From Paludibacteraceae bacterium (GTDB lineage Bacteria; Bacteroidota; Bacteroidia; Bacteroidales; Paludibacteraceae): a DNA stretch of 64,000 nt. Both the position numbers and the translations under genes were made by a program. The stretch lies in contig JAFVTU010000009.1 in NCBI GenBank assembly GCA_017503075.1, positions 62,001 through 126,000 on the forward strand, read 5' to 3'. Positions 26,726 to 35,631 of this stretch are shown here, in pieces. How positions within the stretch are numbered: position 1 is the first letter of the stretch; the number at the start of each line of letters is the position of its first letter. Under the pieces are notes generated by a model. It worked only from the letters and a program-made list of their open reading frames with translations, was not told the DNA's origin and ran no database searches.

Positions 26726-26757
26726 CAAAGGTACTCAAAAATTTGCGACTATGCAAA
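26726..26757 (-). promoter_or_regulatory. Promoter of the GtrA-like gene, TTTG-N20-TACCTTTG
   Basis: Minus-strand TTTG at 26754-26757, 20 bases, TACCTTTG at 26726-26733. It faces the rsmA promoter at 26668-26699, so the two transcripts overlap at their 5' ends. Confidence 0.75.
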
Positions 26758-26814
26758 TTTTGCCGAATATTATTAACCAAAAACAACCATTTATGGACGA
26801 CTATCATCAGCAAA

Positions 26815-27582
26815 ATGCAACAAGTAAGAGCCAAGAAATTTTTGGGTCAGCATTTCTTGAAGGACCTGAGTGTCGCCCAACGAATTGCTGAGACTATCCC
26901 CGCAGGTCGTGTCTTAGAGATAGGACCTGGCATGGGTGTGCTCACGCAGTATCTCCTCAAAAATCCTAATCTCCAGACTACCGCTATCGAAATAGATAGG
27001 GAGAGTGTGGCGTACCTCAAAGAGTGGTACCCCGAGTTGCACCTCATCGAGGGCGACTTCCTCAAACTCGATCTTAATATCATTTATCCCGATGGCGAGT
27101 TCTGCGTGATAGGCAATTATCCGTATAATATCAGTAGTCAAATTTTCTTCAAAGTGCTTGATAATAAGGACCGTATCCCTATCTGCTCAGGTATGATTCA
27201 GAAGGAAGTGGCAGAGCGTATCGCCAGCAAACCAGGCAAGAAGGCATACGGTATCCTCAGTGTACTGCTACAAGCATATTATGATATAGAATATCTATTC
27301 ACAGTGGACGAACATGTGTTCAATCCGCCGCCGAAAGTCAAGTCGGCGGTTATCCGAATGACCAGAAACAACCGCCAGGGATTGGGCTGCGACGAGGCGC
27401 TGTTTAAGAACGTAGTCAAGACAGCATTCAACCAGCGCCGAAAGCAGATGCGCAATTCGTTGATGCAGCTCGTAGGAAAAGAGAATCCTATCCTCAACGA
27501 GCCCATCTTCACGAAGCGCCCCGAACAACTGAGTGTCGAAGAATTTATCGCACTCACCCAACTAATTCAAAATTCAAAGTAA
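26815..27582 (+). CDS. rsmA: 16S rRNA adenine dimethyltransferase (KsgA)
   Basis: 255-residue enzyme that dimethylates the two adjacent adenines of the 3' terminal helix of 16S rRNA. N-terminal VRAKKFLGQHFL, the SAM loop VLEIGPGMGVLTQ, and the catalytic NYPYNISS (the family NLPY motif in its NYPY form) are visible. The C-terminal FNQRRKQMRNSL is typical. ATG at 26815 is chosen because the region before it is an upstream leader and homologues start here. corA follows after 21 bp. Confidence 0.95.
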   Translation: MQQVRAKKFLGQHFLKDLSVAQRIAETIPAGRVLEIGPGMGVLTQYLLKNPNLQTTAIEIDRESVAYLKEWYPELHLIEGDFLKLDLNIIYPDGEFCVIGNYPYNISSQIFFKVLDNKDRIPICSGMIQKEVAERIASKPGKKAYGILSVLLQAYYDIEYLFTVDEHVFNPPPKVKSAVIRMTRNNRQGLGCDEALFKNVVKTAFNQRRKQMRNSLMQLVGKENPILNEPIFTKRPEQLSVEEFIALTQLIQNSK

Positions 27583-27603
27583 CCATTCAAAATTAGTGTA
27601 GCC

Positions 27604-28557
27604 ATGGCAGAGTTAAAGATTTTCTATAAAGATAAAGACAAAGATAAAATCAAAGTAGGACGCAGTGTAAACATCCTCACCAGTCTTGATAAATCCGATA
27701 TAATCTGGATCGACCTGCTGGACGTAAGCGACCGAACAGAGGGCGTGCTCGAGGACTTCCTCAAAATCGACATCCAAGAGGATGAAGAGATGGAAGAAAT
27801 TGAGATGTCATCTCGTTATATACAAACGGATGACTCTATCGTAGCTAACTCCAACTTCCTCCGCGATAACTTCGAGGTAGAGCCCGTCAATTTTATCCTC
27901 AAAAACAGTATCCTTGTCACCACGCGCGACGTTGAACTCGCCAGTTTCAATGAGACGGTCAAGAAGATGCTCGTAAACACACGCAACTTCCCAACGGGCT
28001 ACCACGTACTTGTTTCGCTCATGGAAACACGTGTAGAAAAAGATGCGGATATGATTGAGGATACTACTGACCTTATCACCAAACTTTCTAGTGAAATCAA
28101 CGCCAAAGACCACGTGGACGAAGAGGTACTTATCCAAATCAAGGACCTTCAGGAAAAAGTCACCATTATCCGTCAAAACATCATGGATAAACAACGTGTG
28201 ATTAGCAACTTCCTCAAGTGCGACTTCTTCCCAACGGAGCTTCAACCACGCCTCACAATGATTATCAAGGATATCAATTCTCTGTTCGATTACACTCGTT
28301 TTGGTTTCGACCGTCTGGACTACCTCCAGGATACTTTCCTCGGTCTTGTTAATATCGAGCAGAACAAGATTATCAAAATCTTTACTGTGGTAAATGTGGT
28401 ATTCCTCCCACCTACATTGATTGCCAGTATGTACGGTATGAACTTCGACTTTATGCCCGAACTCAGTTGGAAACTCGGCTATCCGTTTGCTATCGGACTA
28501 ATGCTTGTTTTCACACTGGCTATCTTGCTCATTTTCAAGTTGAAGAAGTGGTTATAA
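27604..28557 (+). CDS. corA: CorA-family magnesium/cobalt transporter
   Basis: 317-residue divalent cation channel. The large N-terminal cytoplasmic domain ends in a long helix (about residues 150-260). Two C-terminal membrane segments follow, with the selectivity motif YGMNFDFMPE between them, and the protein ends in a basic KLKKWL. It is probably cotranscribed with rsmA. It is convergent with lptG across the AT-rich gap 28558-28766. Confidence 0.93.
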   Translation: MAELKIFYKDKDKDKIKVGRSVNILTSLDKSDIIWIDLLDVSDRTEGVLEDFLKIDIQEDEEMEEIEMSSRYIQTDDSIVANSNFLRDNFEVEPVNFILKNSILVTTRDVELASFNETVKKMLVNTRNFPTGYHVLVSLMETRVEKDADMIEDTTDLITKLSSEINAKDHVDEEVLIQIKDLQEKVTIIRQNIMDKQRVISNFLKCDFFPTELQPRLTMIIKDINSLFDYTRFGFDRLDYLQDTFLGLVNIEQNKIIKIFTVVNVVFLPPTLIASMYGMNFDFMPELSWKLGYPFAIGLMLVFTLAILLIFKLKKWL

Positions 28558-28766
28558 ACAAGTTTTCAACAATGGCTAACTTATATTGTTGATGAGATTT
28601 GATAACCAAAACTTATCAATCTTATCAACAATCAAACGCCAATAAATATTCCTTCTAACCTACTAATAACAAGATAAATACGCAAGTTTTCCACATTTTC
28701 CCCAACCAATAATAATAAAGGAATCTTTAATTAATTCTATTTTTATTATTTAATAATTGGTTTCTA
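28558..28766. other. AT-rich gap with DnaA-box-like 9-mers, candidate replication origin
   Basis: Between the convergent ends of corA and lptG. Nine-mers close to TTATCCACA are TTTTCAACA (28563-28571), TTATCAATC (28613-28621), TTATCAACA (28622-28630) and TTTTCCACA (28687-28695), plus TGTTGATGA (28587-28595) on the other strand. They are followed by a strongly AT-rich segment (28715-28765). No ORF or clear terminator with a T tract is present. Origin identity is inference only. Confidence 0.35.
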
Positions 28767-29840
28767 TTATCGGCTAACTCGGATATAAAGAACTATACCT
28801 ATAGCAAGAAATATAAAGTTAGGTAGCCAAACACTCATAAAAGGTGACATTACACCTGATACAGAGAATGTGGTAGATACTGTAGAGAATAATATATATA
28901 ATGCACTAAGAGTTATACCTATACCTAAATTTTTACCCATTCCTCCACGAACCTTTTTTGAACTGAGTGTTACACCTAAAAATGTCATAATAAACGCACC
29001 TATTGGACTAGCCCAGCGTTTCCACCATTCTGTTTCAAAAGCTTGTACATTGCCTGTTCCTCGCTCTCTTTGATGAGTTATATATTTTTTTAACTCTGGA
29101 TTAGTCATCATCTGAGCATTTTCAGCAGTATAAAATAGTTCTTTAGGAACTATAGGTAGTATAGTATCTAATTGATTTCCGCTAGAAAGGGTTTCGTACA
29201 TTCCATCAAAATCACGACGAACATATTTTGAAAAATGCCAATTATACGCCGAATCGTATGTTATACGATCTGCTGTTATACGCATTGTAAGTTTCTTACC
29301 ATCAAAATTTTCTAAAGACGCACGATAACCAGTGTTAGTTCGCTTTTGAAAAGTCTCTATATATAATATAGTTCCTGGAGATACTTCCATCTGAATGTTT
29401 CGCGCATTTTCACGACTAAATCGCTGTATATATTTATCTTGAAAATTTAGCATTTTCTCCGATGCAGGCGGAATAATATATCCTGTTAAAACAAAAGATA
29501 ATACAAATAATATTGTGGCACTAATTGCATAAGGAACCATCAAACGATGATAACTAATACCACTTGCCATCATAGCGATTATTTCACTATTACCTGCTAA
29601 TTTTGAAGTAAAAAATATGACGGATATGAATATGAATAGCGGACTAAACATATTCATAAAATAAGGAATAAAATTAAGATAATAATCAAAAATAATTTCC
29701 TTCATTGGTACTTGATTTTCAAAAAAATTATCTATTTTTTCTGTTAAATCAAATACTACAGCAATACTCATTATCAGCACAATTGAAAAGAAAAATGTGC
29801 CGAGAAATTTACCTATGATATATCTATCTATTTTTTTCAC
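28767..29840 (-). CDS. lptG: LptG/LptF-family lipopolysaccharide export permease
   Basis: 357-residue YjgP/YjgQ-family membrane protein. The N-terminal KKIDRYIIGKFLGTFFF, the cluster of three helices, the periplasmic beta-jellyroll region (about residues 130-240) and three C-terminal helices match the permeases of the Lpt complex that extracts LPS from the inner membrane. Whether it is LptF or LptG cannot be decided here, but only one such gene is present in the window. It is the last gene of panD-tgt-lptG, 6 bp after tgt. The coding sequence is AT-rich. Confidence 0.88.
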   Translation of the reverse strand: MKKIDRYIIGKFLGTFFFSIVLIMSIAVVFDLTEKIDNFFENQVPMKEIIFDYYLNFIPYFMNMFSPLFIFISVIFFTSKLAGNSEIIAMMASGISYHRLMVPYAISATILFVLSFVLTGYIIPPASEKMLNFQDKYIQRFSRENARNIQMEVSPGTILYIETFQKRTNTGYRASLENFDGKKLTMRITADRITYDSAYNWHFSKYVRRDFDGMYETLSSGNQLDTILPIVPKELFYTAENAQMMTNPELKKYITHQRERGTGNVQAFETEWWKRWASPIGAFIMTFLGVTLSSKKVRGGMGKNLGIGITLSALYILFSTVSTTFSVSGVMSPFMSVWLPNFIFLAIGIVLYIRVSR

Positions 29841-29846
29841 AGCATT

Positions 29847-30980
29847 CTACATTCTCTGCATTAATCGAGGAGTGATATCATCTTTCCATGCCTTAAAATC
29901 GCCAACCAAAATATGTTTGCGTGCTTCTCCCACAAGCCACAAATAAAAAGCTAAATTATGAATACTCAGTATCTCCAATCCAAGCATTTCTTGAGCATGT
30001 ATAAGGTGACGCACATATGCGCGGCTATAATGATGATCTACATAACTTGTACCACAAGGATCTAATTCTGTAAAATCATCCTCCCACTTTTTATTGCGCA
30101 AATTCATTACTCCATTTTGAGTAAAAATCATACCATTGCGACCATTGCGGGTAGGCATCACACAATCAAACATATCCACACCTCGCTCTATCCCCTCTAA
30201 TATGTTCCATGGAGTACCTACTCCCATTAAATAACGAGGCTTATTATGTGGTAATATATCATTTACCACTTCAATCATATCATACATTTGTTCTGTAGGT
30301 TCACCCACAGCCAAACCACCTATTGCATATCCATCGCGATCTAAATCACGAAGATACTTAGCTGCTTCTTGCCGCAAATCTTTATATACACACCCCTGAA
30401 CTATTGGAAATAAATGTTGCTTATAATCATACAGGTCTGGAGTAGAATCAAAGCGGGATATACAACGTTCTAACCAACGATGGGTACGCTCCATTGATTT
30501 TTTTGCATATTGATAATCTGCTGTACCCGGACAACATTCATCAAATGCCATCATTATATCAGCACCTATCTCACGCTCTATATCCATCACACTTTCAGGA
30601 GTAAACATCAATTTTCTACCATCAATATGAGAAGAAAATTGAACCCCCTCTTCATTCATCTTACGAATATCAGCTAATGAAAAAACTTGAAAACCACCAG
30701 AATCGGTAAGTATAGGTCGTTTCCAACCTTCAAAACGATGTAATCCACCCGCTTGACGCAAAATTTGGGTACCAGGGCGCAAATAAAGATGATAGGTATT
30801 ACCTAATATTATTTGTGCATGAATATCATCTTCCAAATCATGGCGTTGTACACCCTTTACGGTGCCTACAGTACCCACAGGCATAAATATAGGTGTCAAT
30901 ATATCTCCATGATCGGTATGTACCACACCCGCACGAGCGCATGTTCGTGTGTCCGTATGTATAAGGTCAAAAAATGACAT
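29847..30980 (-). CDS. tgt: Queuine tRNA-ribosyltransferase
   Basis: 377-residue enzyme exchanging guanine-34 of GUN-anticodon tRNAs for the queuine precursor. Signatures are TPIFMPVGTVGTVKGV, GNTYHLYLRPG, ILTDSGGFQVFSL (with an active-site Asp) and YLMGVGTPWNILEGIERGVDMFDCVMPTRNGR (catalytic Asp in DMFDCV). The usual C-terminal zinc site has D-P-C-G-T... where homologues have CxCxxC, so one or more metal ligands differ. The ATG shares one base with the panD stop (TAATG). Confidence 0.95.
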   Translation of the reverse strand: MSFFDLIHTDTRTCARAGVVHTDHGDILTPIFMPVGTVGTVKGVQRHDLEDDIHAQIILGNTYHLYLRPGTQILRQAGGLHRFEGWKRPILTDSGGFQVFSLADIRKMNEEGVQFSSHIDGRKLMFTPESVMDIEREIGADIMMAFDECCPGTADYQYAKKSMERTHRWLERCISRFDSTPDLYDYKQHLFPIVQGCVYKDLRQEAAKYLRDLDRDGYAIGGLAVGEPTEQMYDMIEVVNDILPHNKPRYLMGVGTPWNILEGIERGVDMFDCVMPTRNGRNGMIFTQNGVMNLRNKKWEDDFTELDPCGTSYVDHHYSRAYVRHLIHAQEMLGLEILSIHNLAFYLWLVGEARKHILVGDFKAWKDDITPRLMQRM

Positions 30981-31324
30981 TAAGCAAGTTTATTATTTAT
31001 GGGGAATATTATAGATGGTTTAAAATCTGTCTGCTCTTCAGGCGTCATCATAGCATAGGCCATGATTATTACAGTATCACCTACATGCACCAAATGTGCT
31101 GCTGCACCATTTATGCAGATACAACCACTTCCGCGTTTTCCAGGGATAACATAAGTCTCTAATCGAGAACCATTGTTATTATCTACCACTTGAACGCGCT
31201 CACCCGAATAGATGTTTGCAGCATCCATCAGGTCTTCATCAATAGTAATACTACCGATATAATCTAAATTAGCTTCGGTTACTACCACACGATGAATCTT
31301 TGATTTCAGAATATTCAATAGCAT
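30980..31324 (-). CDS. panD: Aspartate 1-decarboxylase
   Basis: 114-residue pyruvoyl enzyme that makes beta-alanine for pantothenate and CoA. The self-cleavage site G24-S25 is in DYIGSITID and the conserved K9 and H11 are in [28 protein letters not shown] is family typical. ATG at 31324 is chosen over a longer frame since a promoter (31352-31383) lies just upstream and homologues start here. It begins a three-gene unit with tgt and lptG. Confidence 0.95.
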   Translation of the reverse strand: MLLNILKSKIHRVVVTEANLDYIGSITIDEDLMDAANIYSGERVQVVDNNNGSRLETYVIPGKRGSGCICINGAAAHLVHVGDTVIIMAYAMMTPEEQTDFKPSIIFPINNKLA

Positions 31325-31351
31325 CGCAATTTCTAATTCAATAATTGGCGA

Positions 31352-31383
31352 CAAAGGTACTACTTTTTTTCGAGACAAGCAAA
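31352..31383 (-). promoter_or_regulatory. panD-tgt-lptG promoter, TTTG-N20-TACCTTTG
   Basis: Minus-strand TTTG (31380-31383), 20 bases, TACCTTTG (31352-31359), about 28 bases before the panD ATG. Confidence 0.75.
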
Positions 31384-31430
31384 AGAGAATAACAAAAAAA
31401 TACAAAAAAGTAAAAATAGTAGCCAAAATA

Positions 31431-31462
31431 TTTGGTCATTTCAAAAAAAAGCAGTACCTTTG
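31431..31462 (+). promoter_or_regulatory. tRNA-fMet promoter, TTTG-N20-TACCTTTG
   Basis: TTTG 31431-31434 and TACCTTTG 31455-31462. The surrounding 40 bases are almost the same as the promoter of the tRNA cluster at 59461-59500, with only a few differences. Confidence 0.75.
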
Positions 31463-31489
31463 CACCGCATTTCGAAAGAGATGATGTAT

Positions 31490-31564
<75 letters not shown>

Positions 31565-31567
31565 AGG

Positions 31568-31602
31568 AAAGCCATCTGACAGATATCAGGTGGCTTTTTT
31601 TT
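31568..31602 (+). terminator. Terminator after initiator tRNA
   Basis: AAAGCCA and TGGCTTTTTTTT arms with inner CTGA/TCAG pairing, followed by a T tract. Confidence 0.75.
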
Positions 31603-31642
31603 ATGAAAAAATAAGGCAAAAATAAATTTTCATAGATTTTTC

Positions 31643-31673
31643 TTGCATATATGCAATTTTTGTTGTACCTTTG
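31643..31673 (+). promoter_or_regulatory. secDF promoter, TTG-N20-TACCTTTG
   Basis: TTG 31643-31645 and TACCTTTG 31666-31673. It implies a leader of about 105 bases before the secDF ATG. Confidence 0.7.
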
Positions 31674-31783
31674 CACGCTATTTTGTGTATGTACACCTTA
31701 TTGTATATACGCGTATGTGCGCGAACAAATTAGGTAGGGATACAAACAAGGAAATATAAATAATAACAAAATAAATTTTAATT

Positions 31784-34700
31784 ATGCAAAACAAAGGACT
31801 AGTTATCACCTTGGCAGTGTGCTTGGCTTTGGTAAGTGCGTTCTACTTGTCATTCTCATTTGTGACAGGTTATTACGACAATAAGGCAGCAGAATATGCA
31901 CAAGGCGATGATGCGAAAGAGTATCAATATATTGACTCTATCGCAGGTGAGAAGGTGTGGTTCGGCTACACATTGAAAGAGTGCCGTGAGAAGGAATTAA
32001 ACTTAGGTCTTGACCTTAAGGGTGGTATGAATGTGACTATGGAGGTGTCTGTTCCTGACATCCTTCGTGTATTAAGTGGTCATAACACTTCTGAAAACTT
32101 TAATCAAGCTCTTGCACTTGCTAACGAAAAACAAAAAACTTCTGGAGCAGACTATTTGACACTCTTCTTCGAGTCATTCTATGAGTTGGATCCTAATGCT
32201 CAATTGGCATCGGTATTCTCTACTTTTGAGTTGAAGGAAAAGGTTTCTTTGAATTCTACCAATCCTGAGGTTGAGAAAGTGGTTCGCGAGGAAGTAGAAG
32301 GGGCTATTGACAACTCATTCAACGTACTCCGTACTCGTATTGACCGCTTTGGTGTGGTACAACCAAACATCCAAAAACTCAGCCAAACAGGTCGTATCCT
32401 CATCGAGTTGCCAGGTATCAAGGAGCCAGAGCGCGTGCGTAAACTGCTCCAAGGTTCGGCTAACCTCGAGTTCTGGGAGACCTATGACTTGGCAGAGATT
32501 CTTCCACAATTGGCTCAAATCAATGCGGAAGTAGCTAAAGCTAACGCTAGCACCGAAGCTGCTCAACCAGAAACTGAGAAGGTTGAAGTGGTAGAGGAAA
32601 AAGCTGCTGACGATGTAGAGGCATTGGTAGAGGACTTAGCTACAGATAGCTTGGCTCAACTCGAGAAAGAGCAACAAGAGGCTGTAGAAGAGTACAAGAA
32701 AAATAACCCATTGTTCGCTGTATTGAACCCATCAGTAAACCAATCAGGTCAAGCATATCGTGGCCCAGTGGTAGGTACTGTACACTATACAGATACCGCT
32801 AAGGTAATGGCTATGTTGAACTCTCAAGTAGCTAAATCTATATTGCCACGTGAGTTGCGCCTTTGCTGGACTGTAAAGGCTATTGATGAGGCAGAGAGCT
32901 TCTATCAATTGGTAGCATTGAAATCCCAAACCAATGGTCGTCCTTCTCTCGAAGGTGACGTAATCACCGACGCTCGCGCTGACTTCGGTCAAACATCTGC
33001 ATACGCAAATGTATCTATGACCATGAACGCTGAGGGCGCACGTGATTGGCAACGTATCACACGTGACAACATTGGTAAATCTATCGCTATCGTACTTGAC
33101 GGCTATGTATATAGCTTCCCAACCGTACAAAACGAGATTGCTGGTGGTAGCTCACAAATCACTGGTAACTTCACTGTAGAAGAGGCAAAGGACTTGGCTA
33201 ACACCTTGAACTCTGGTAAGATGCCTGCTCCTGCTCGCATTATCCAAGAGGATGTAGTAGGTCCGTCACTCGGTCAAGAGGCTATTCACGATGGTCTTTG
33301 GAGCTTCGTGATTGGTTTTATCTTGATTCTCCTCTACATGATTATTTACTATGGTTTGATTCCTGGTTTGATTGCTGACTTCGCATTGCTCTGCAACGTA
33401 TTCTTGTTGGCAGGTATCTTGTCATCATTCTCAGCAGTATTGACCTTGCCTGGTATCGCCGGTATCGTGTTGACCATGGGTATGGCTGTGGATGCTAACG
33501 TGCTTATCTACGAGCGTATCCGTGAGGAGCGTCGTGCTGGTAAGAGCTTGCGCAAAGCTATCGAAGACGGTTTTGGCAACGCTATCTCTGCGATTATCGA
33601 CTCTAACGTAACATCATTCTTGACAGGTGCGATCTTGGCTATCTTCGGTACAGGTCCTATCAAGGGCTTCGCTGTAACCTATATGATTGGTATCGTATCC
33701 TCGTTCTTGACTGCCGTATTCGTTTGCCGTCTGTTGCTCGAGGCATATGCTAAGAAGGAAGATGCTAAGGAACTTAGCTTCACTACCAAGTTGATGCAAA
33801 ACTTCTTGCAAAATACCGCAGCTAACTTTATCGGTGCGCGCAAGGTGACTTACATTTTGTCTGGCGTATTGGTACTCGTAGGTATCTTGGGTGTGAACCC
33901 ACATATCATGGGTAAACTGAACCTTGGTATTGACTTCTCTGGTGGTCGCAACTATATCGTTCGTTTCGCTCAACCTGTTAGCACAGAGGAAGTGAATGCA
34001 AGTCTTGATAACGTATTTATGGCTGCAAAAGCTGAGTTGGCTGACGAAGAAACTTTCGCACTGAACGTAATCACCATCGGTGATGCAAATCAAGTACGTA
34101 TCTCTACCAACTATATGATTAACGACAACTCTGACAACGTGGATGAGACTATCGAAGCATTGCTCTACGAGGGTTGCAAGCCATTCTTGGCAGAGGACAT
34201 CACTTTGGAGCAATTCAAGTCCACAGAGATTAATCCTGAGATTGGTATCATGCAATCACAAAAGGTAGGTCCTGCTGTGGCTGATGACATTACTCAATCT
34301 GCTGTATGGGCTGTGTTGGCAGCGTTGGTAGCAATCTTCTTGTACGTGTTGATCCGTTTCCGCAACTTTGCATTCTCTGTAGGTGCATTGACTGGTTTGG
34401 CTCACAACACCTTGATCGTATTGGGTGCATACGCACTCCTCTGGAAGGTGATGCCATTCTCTATGGAGATTGACCAATCATTTATCGCTGCTATCTTGAC
34501 CGTTATCGGTTATTCTATCAACGATACCGTGGTTGTATTCGACCGTGTACGCGAGTATAAAGGTTTGTATCCAAAACGCGCGCTCAAGCAAAATATGAAC
34601 GATGCGTTGAACCACACCTTGAGCCGTACATTCTCAACCTCTATGTCAACTCTCGTTGTGTTGATTGCAATCTTCTGCTTCGGCGGTGAGACCATTCGCG

Positions 34701-34831
34701 GATTCGTATTCGCATTGCTCATCGGTGTGGTAGTAGGTACCTATTCTTCACTCTGCGTAGCATCTCCTCTTGCTTACGATATCCAAGAGGCCATTGCTCG
34801 TCGCAAAGCAAAGAAAGCTGCTGTAAAATAA
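31784..34831 (+). CDS. secDF: Protein translocase subunit SecDF (fused)
   Basis: 1015-residue fusion of SecD and SecF, the proton-driven membrane pair that helps pull exported proteins across the Sec channel. The SecD half has LGLDLKGGMNVTMEV near residue 78, the periplasmic P1 domain and GMAVDANVLIYERIREE in the helices. The SecF half has LNLGIDFSGGRNYIV near 710 and YSINDTVVVFDRVREY. A Glu/Ala-rich insert (about residues 245-305) interrupts P1, common in Bacteroidales. Twelve membrane segments are expected. Codon use is strongly biased, in line with high expression. Confidence 0.96.
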   Translation: MQNKGLVITLAVCLALVSAFYLSFSFVTGYYDNKAAEYAQGDDAKEYQYIDSIAGEKVWFGYTLKECREKELNLGLDLKGGMNVTMEVSVPDILRVLSGHNTSENFNQALALANEKQKTSGADYLTLFFESFYELDPNAQLASVFSTFELKEKVSLNSTNPEVEKVVREEVEGAIDNSFNVLRTRIDRFGVVQPNIQKLSQTGRILIELPGIKEPERVRKLLQGSANLEFWETYDLAEILPQLAQINAEVAKANASTEAAQPETEKVEVVEEKAADDVEALVEDLATDSLAQLEKEQQEAVEEYKKNNPLFAVLNPSVNQSGQAYRGPVVGTVHYTDTAKVMAMLNSQVAKSILPRELRLCWTVKAIDEAESFYQLVALKSQTNGRPSLEGDVITDARADFGQTSAYANVSMTMNAEGARDWQRITRDNIGKSIAIVLDGYVYSFPTVQNEIAGGSSQITGNFTVEEAKDLANTLNSGKMPAPARIIQEDVVGPSLGQEAIHDGLWSFVIGFILILLYMIIYYGLIPGLIADFALLCNVFLLAGILSSFSAVLTLPGIAGIVLTMGMAVDANVLIYERIREERRAGKSLRKAIEDGFGNAISAIIDSNVTSFLTGAILAIFGTGPIKGFAVTYMIGIVSSFLTAVFVCRLLLEAYAKKEDAKELSFTTKLMQNFLQNTAANFIGARKVTYILSGVLVLVGILGVNPHIMGKLNLGIDFSGGRNYIVRFAQPVSTEEVNASLDNVFMAAKAELADEETFALNVITIGDANQVRISTNYMINDNSDNVDETIEALLYEGCKPFLAEDITLEQFKSTEINPEIGIMQSQKVGPAVADDITQSAVWAVLAALVAIFLYVLIRFRNFAFSVGALTGLAHNTLIVLGAYALLWKVMPFSMEIDQSFIAAILTVIGYSINDTVVVFDRVREYKGLYPKRALKQNMNDALNHTLSRTFSTSMSTLVVLIAIFCFGGETIRGFVFALLIGVVVGTYSSLCVASPLAYDIQEAIARRKAKKAAVK

Positions 34832-34858
34832 TAGCGAATAAATCATTCGTAATATACT

Positions 34859-34892
34859 AAAGAGCGTGTCACACTTGACACGCTCTTTTATT
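34859..34892 (+). terminator. secDF terminator
   Basis: AAAGAGCGTGTCA (34859-34871), loop CACT, TGACACGCTCTTT (34876-34888), then a T-rich stretch. Perfect 13-bp stem. Confidence 0.85.
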
Positions 34893-34910
34893 TTATTACC
34901 TTCTACTATC

Positions 34911-35010
34911 CTATACCATTCTACACCATGCTATACCATGCTATACCATTCTACATCATGCTATACCATCCTACACCATCCTATACCATCCTACACCATC
35001 CTATACCACT
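34911..35010. repeat. 10-bp tandem repeat, ten units (CTAYACCATN)
   Basis: Ten units in exact 10-bp register: ctataccatt, ctacaccatg, ctataccatg, ctataccatt, ctacatcatg, ctataccatc, ctacaccatc, ctataccatc, ctacaccatc, ctataccact. The position-4 C/T alternation is the main variation. The same unit occurs in the aroB leader and coding sequence, and in degenerate form around ftsH (35595 and 37700-37740). Confidence 0.9.
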
Positions 35011-35016
35011 TCTATA

Positions 35017-35071
35017 CTTAGTGATTACTTAGTGATTAGTTAGTGATTAGTTAGTGATTAGTTAGTGATTA
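35017..35071. repeat. 11-bp tandem repeat, five units (STTAGTGATTA)
   Basis: Five contiguous 11-bp units, two cttagtgatta followed by three gttagtgatta, directly after the 10-bp array. The rest of the 34893-35229 gap holds only the rsfS promoter and leader. Confidence 0.9.
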
Positions 35072-35124
35072 CGATGCATTTACTAGTATTTTAGAAGTTC
35101 CATTTTTAGTTTTCGCTTTTTTTC

Positions 35125-35155
35125 TTGCAGATTTACAGTTTTTTTTGTACTTTTG
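35125..35155 (+). promoter_or_regulatory. rsfS-ftsH promoter, TTG-N20-TACTTTTG
   Basis: TTG 35125-35127 and TACTTTTG 35148-35155. The full 37-base module matches the smpB promoter (16414-16450) at all but one or two positions. The leader to rsfS is about 70 bases. Confidence 0.75.
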
Positions 35156-35229
35156 CATGATTTTTGATTATAATGCCAAGAGTGTCAAATTGGCAGATAG
35201 TATAGCAGAATGAATTACGAACTATAATA

Positions 35230-35592
35230 ATGAAAGAAGTATCAACAAAAAAATTAGTAGAAACGATAGTGGAAGGTATCCAAAATCGTAAGGGACAACG
35301 AATTGTAACAGTGGATCTGCGCAAACTCAAAGATGCGCCAACAGAGTATTTTATCATTGCAGAAGGTGGTTCTAATGTTCAAGTAGTGGCAATTGCAGAT
35401 GAAGTAGATAGTTTTGTTCGCACCAAAACTCATGTACATCCGCTTGCTATTGATGGACGCGACAACGCAGAATGGATAGCTATGGATTATGGAACGATAT
35501 TTGTCCATATTATGCAGCGTGAACCTAGAGCTTATTATGATATCGAACATTTATGGGCTGACGGAAAAATCACCGAAATAGAGGATGTATAA
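35230..35592 (+). CDS. rsfS: Ribosomal silencing factor RsfS
   Basis: 120-residue RsfS/Iojap protein that binds L14 on the large subunit and blocks subunit joining in starvation. Typical features are the N-terminal helix KKLVETIVEGIQNRKG, DAPTEYFIIAEGGSNVQVVAIAD, then WIAMDYGTIFVHIMQREPRAYYDIEHLWAD. It is followed by ftsH after 39 bp, an order conserved in Bacteroidales. Confidence 0.94.
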   Translation: MKEVSTKKLVETIVEGIQNRKGQRIVTVDLRKLKDAPTEYFIIAEGGSNVQVVAIADEVDSFVRTKTHVHPLAIDGRDNAEWIAMDYGTIFVHIMQREPRAYYDIEHLWADGKITEIEDV

Positions 35593-35631
35593 TCATCTAT
35601 ACCACCCTATATAATCCTAAACAATATTTTT

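Noticed and set aside
33614..34255. 213-codon minus-strand frame
   Set aside because: Antisense to the well-supported secDF gene.
34911..35071. Possible CRISPR array
   Set aside because: Units are contiguous 10-11 bp repeats with no spacers and no cas genes nearby.
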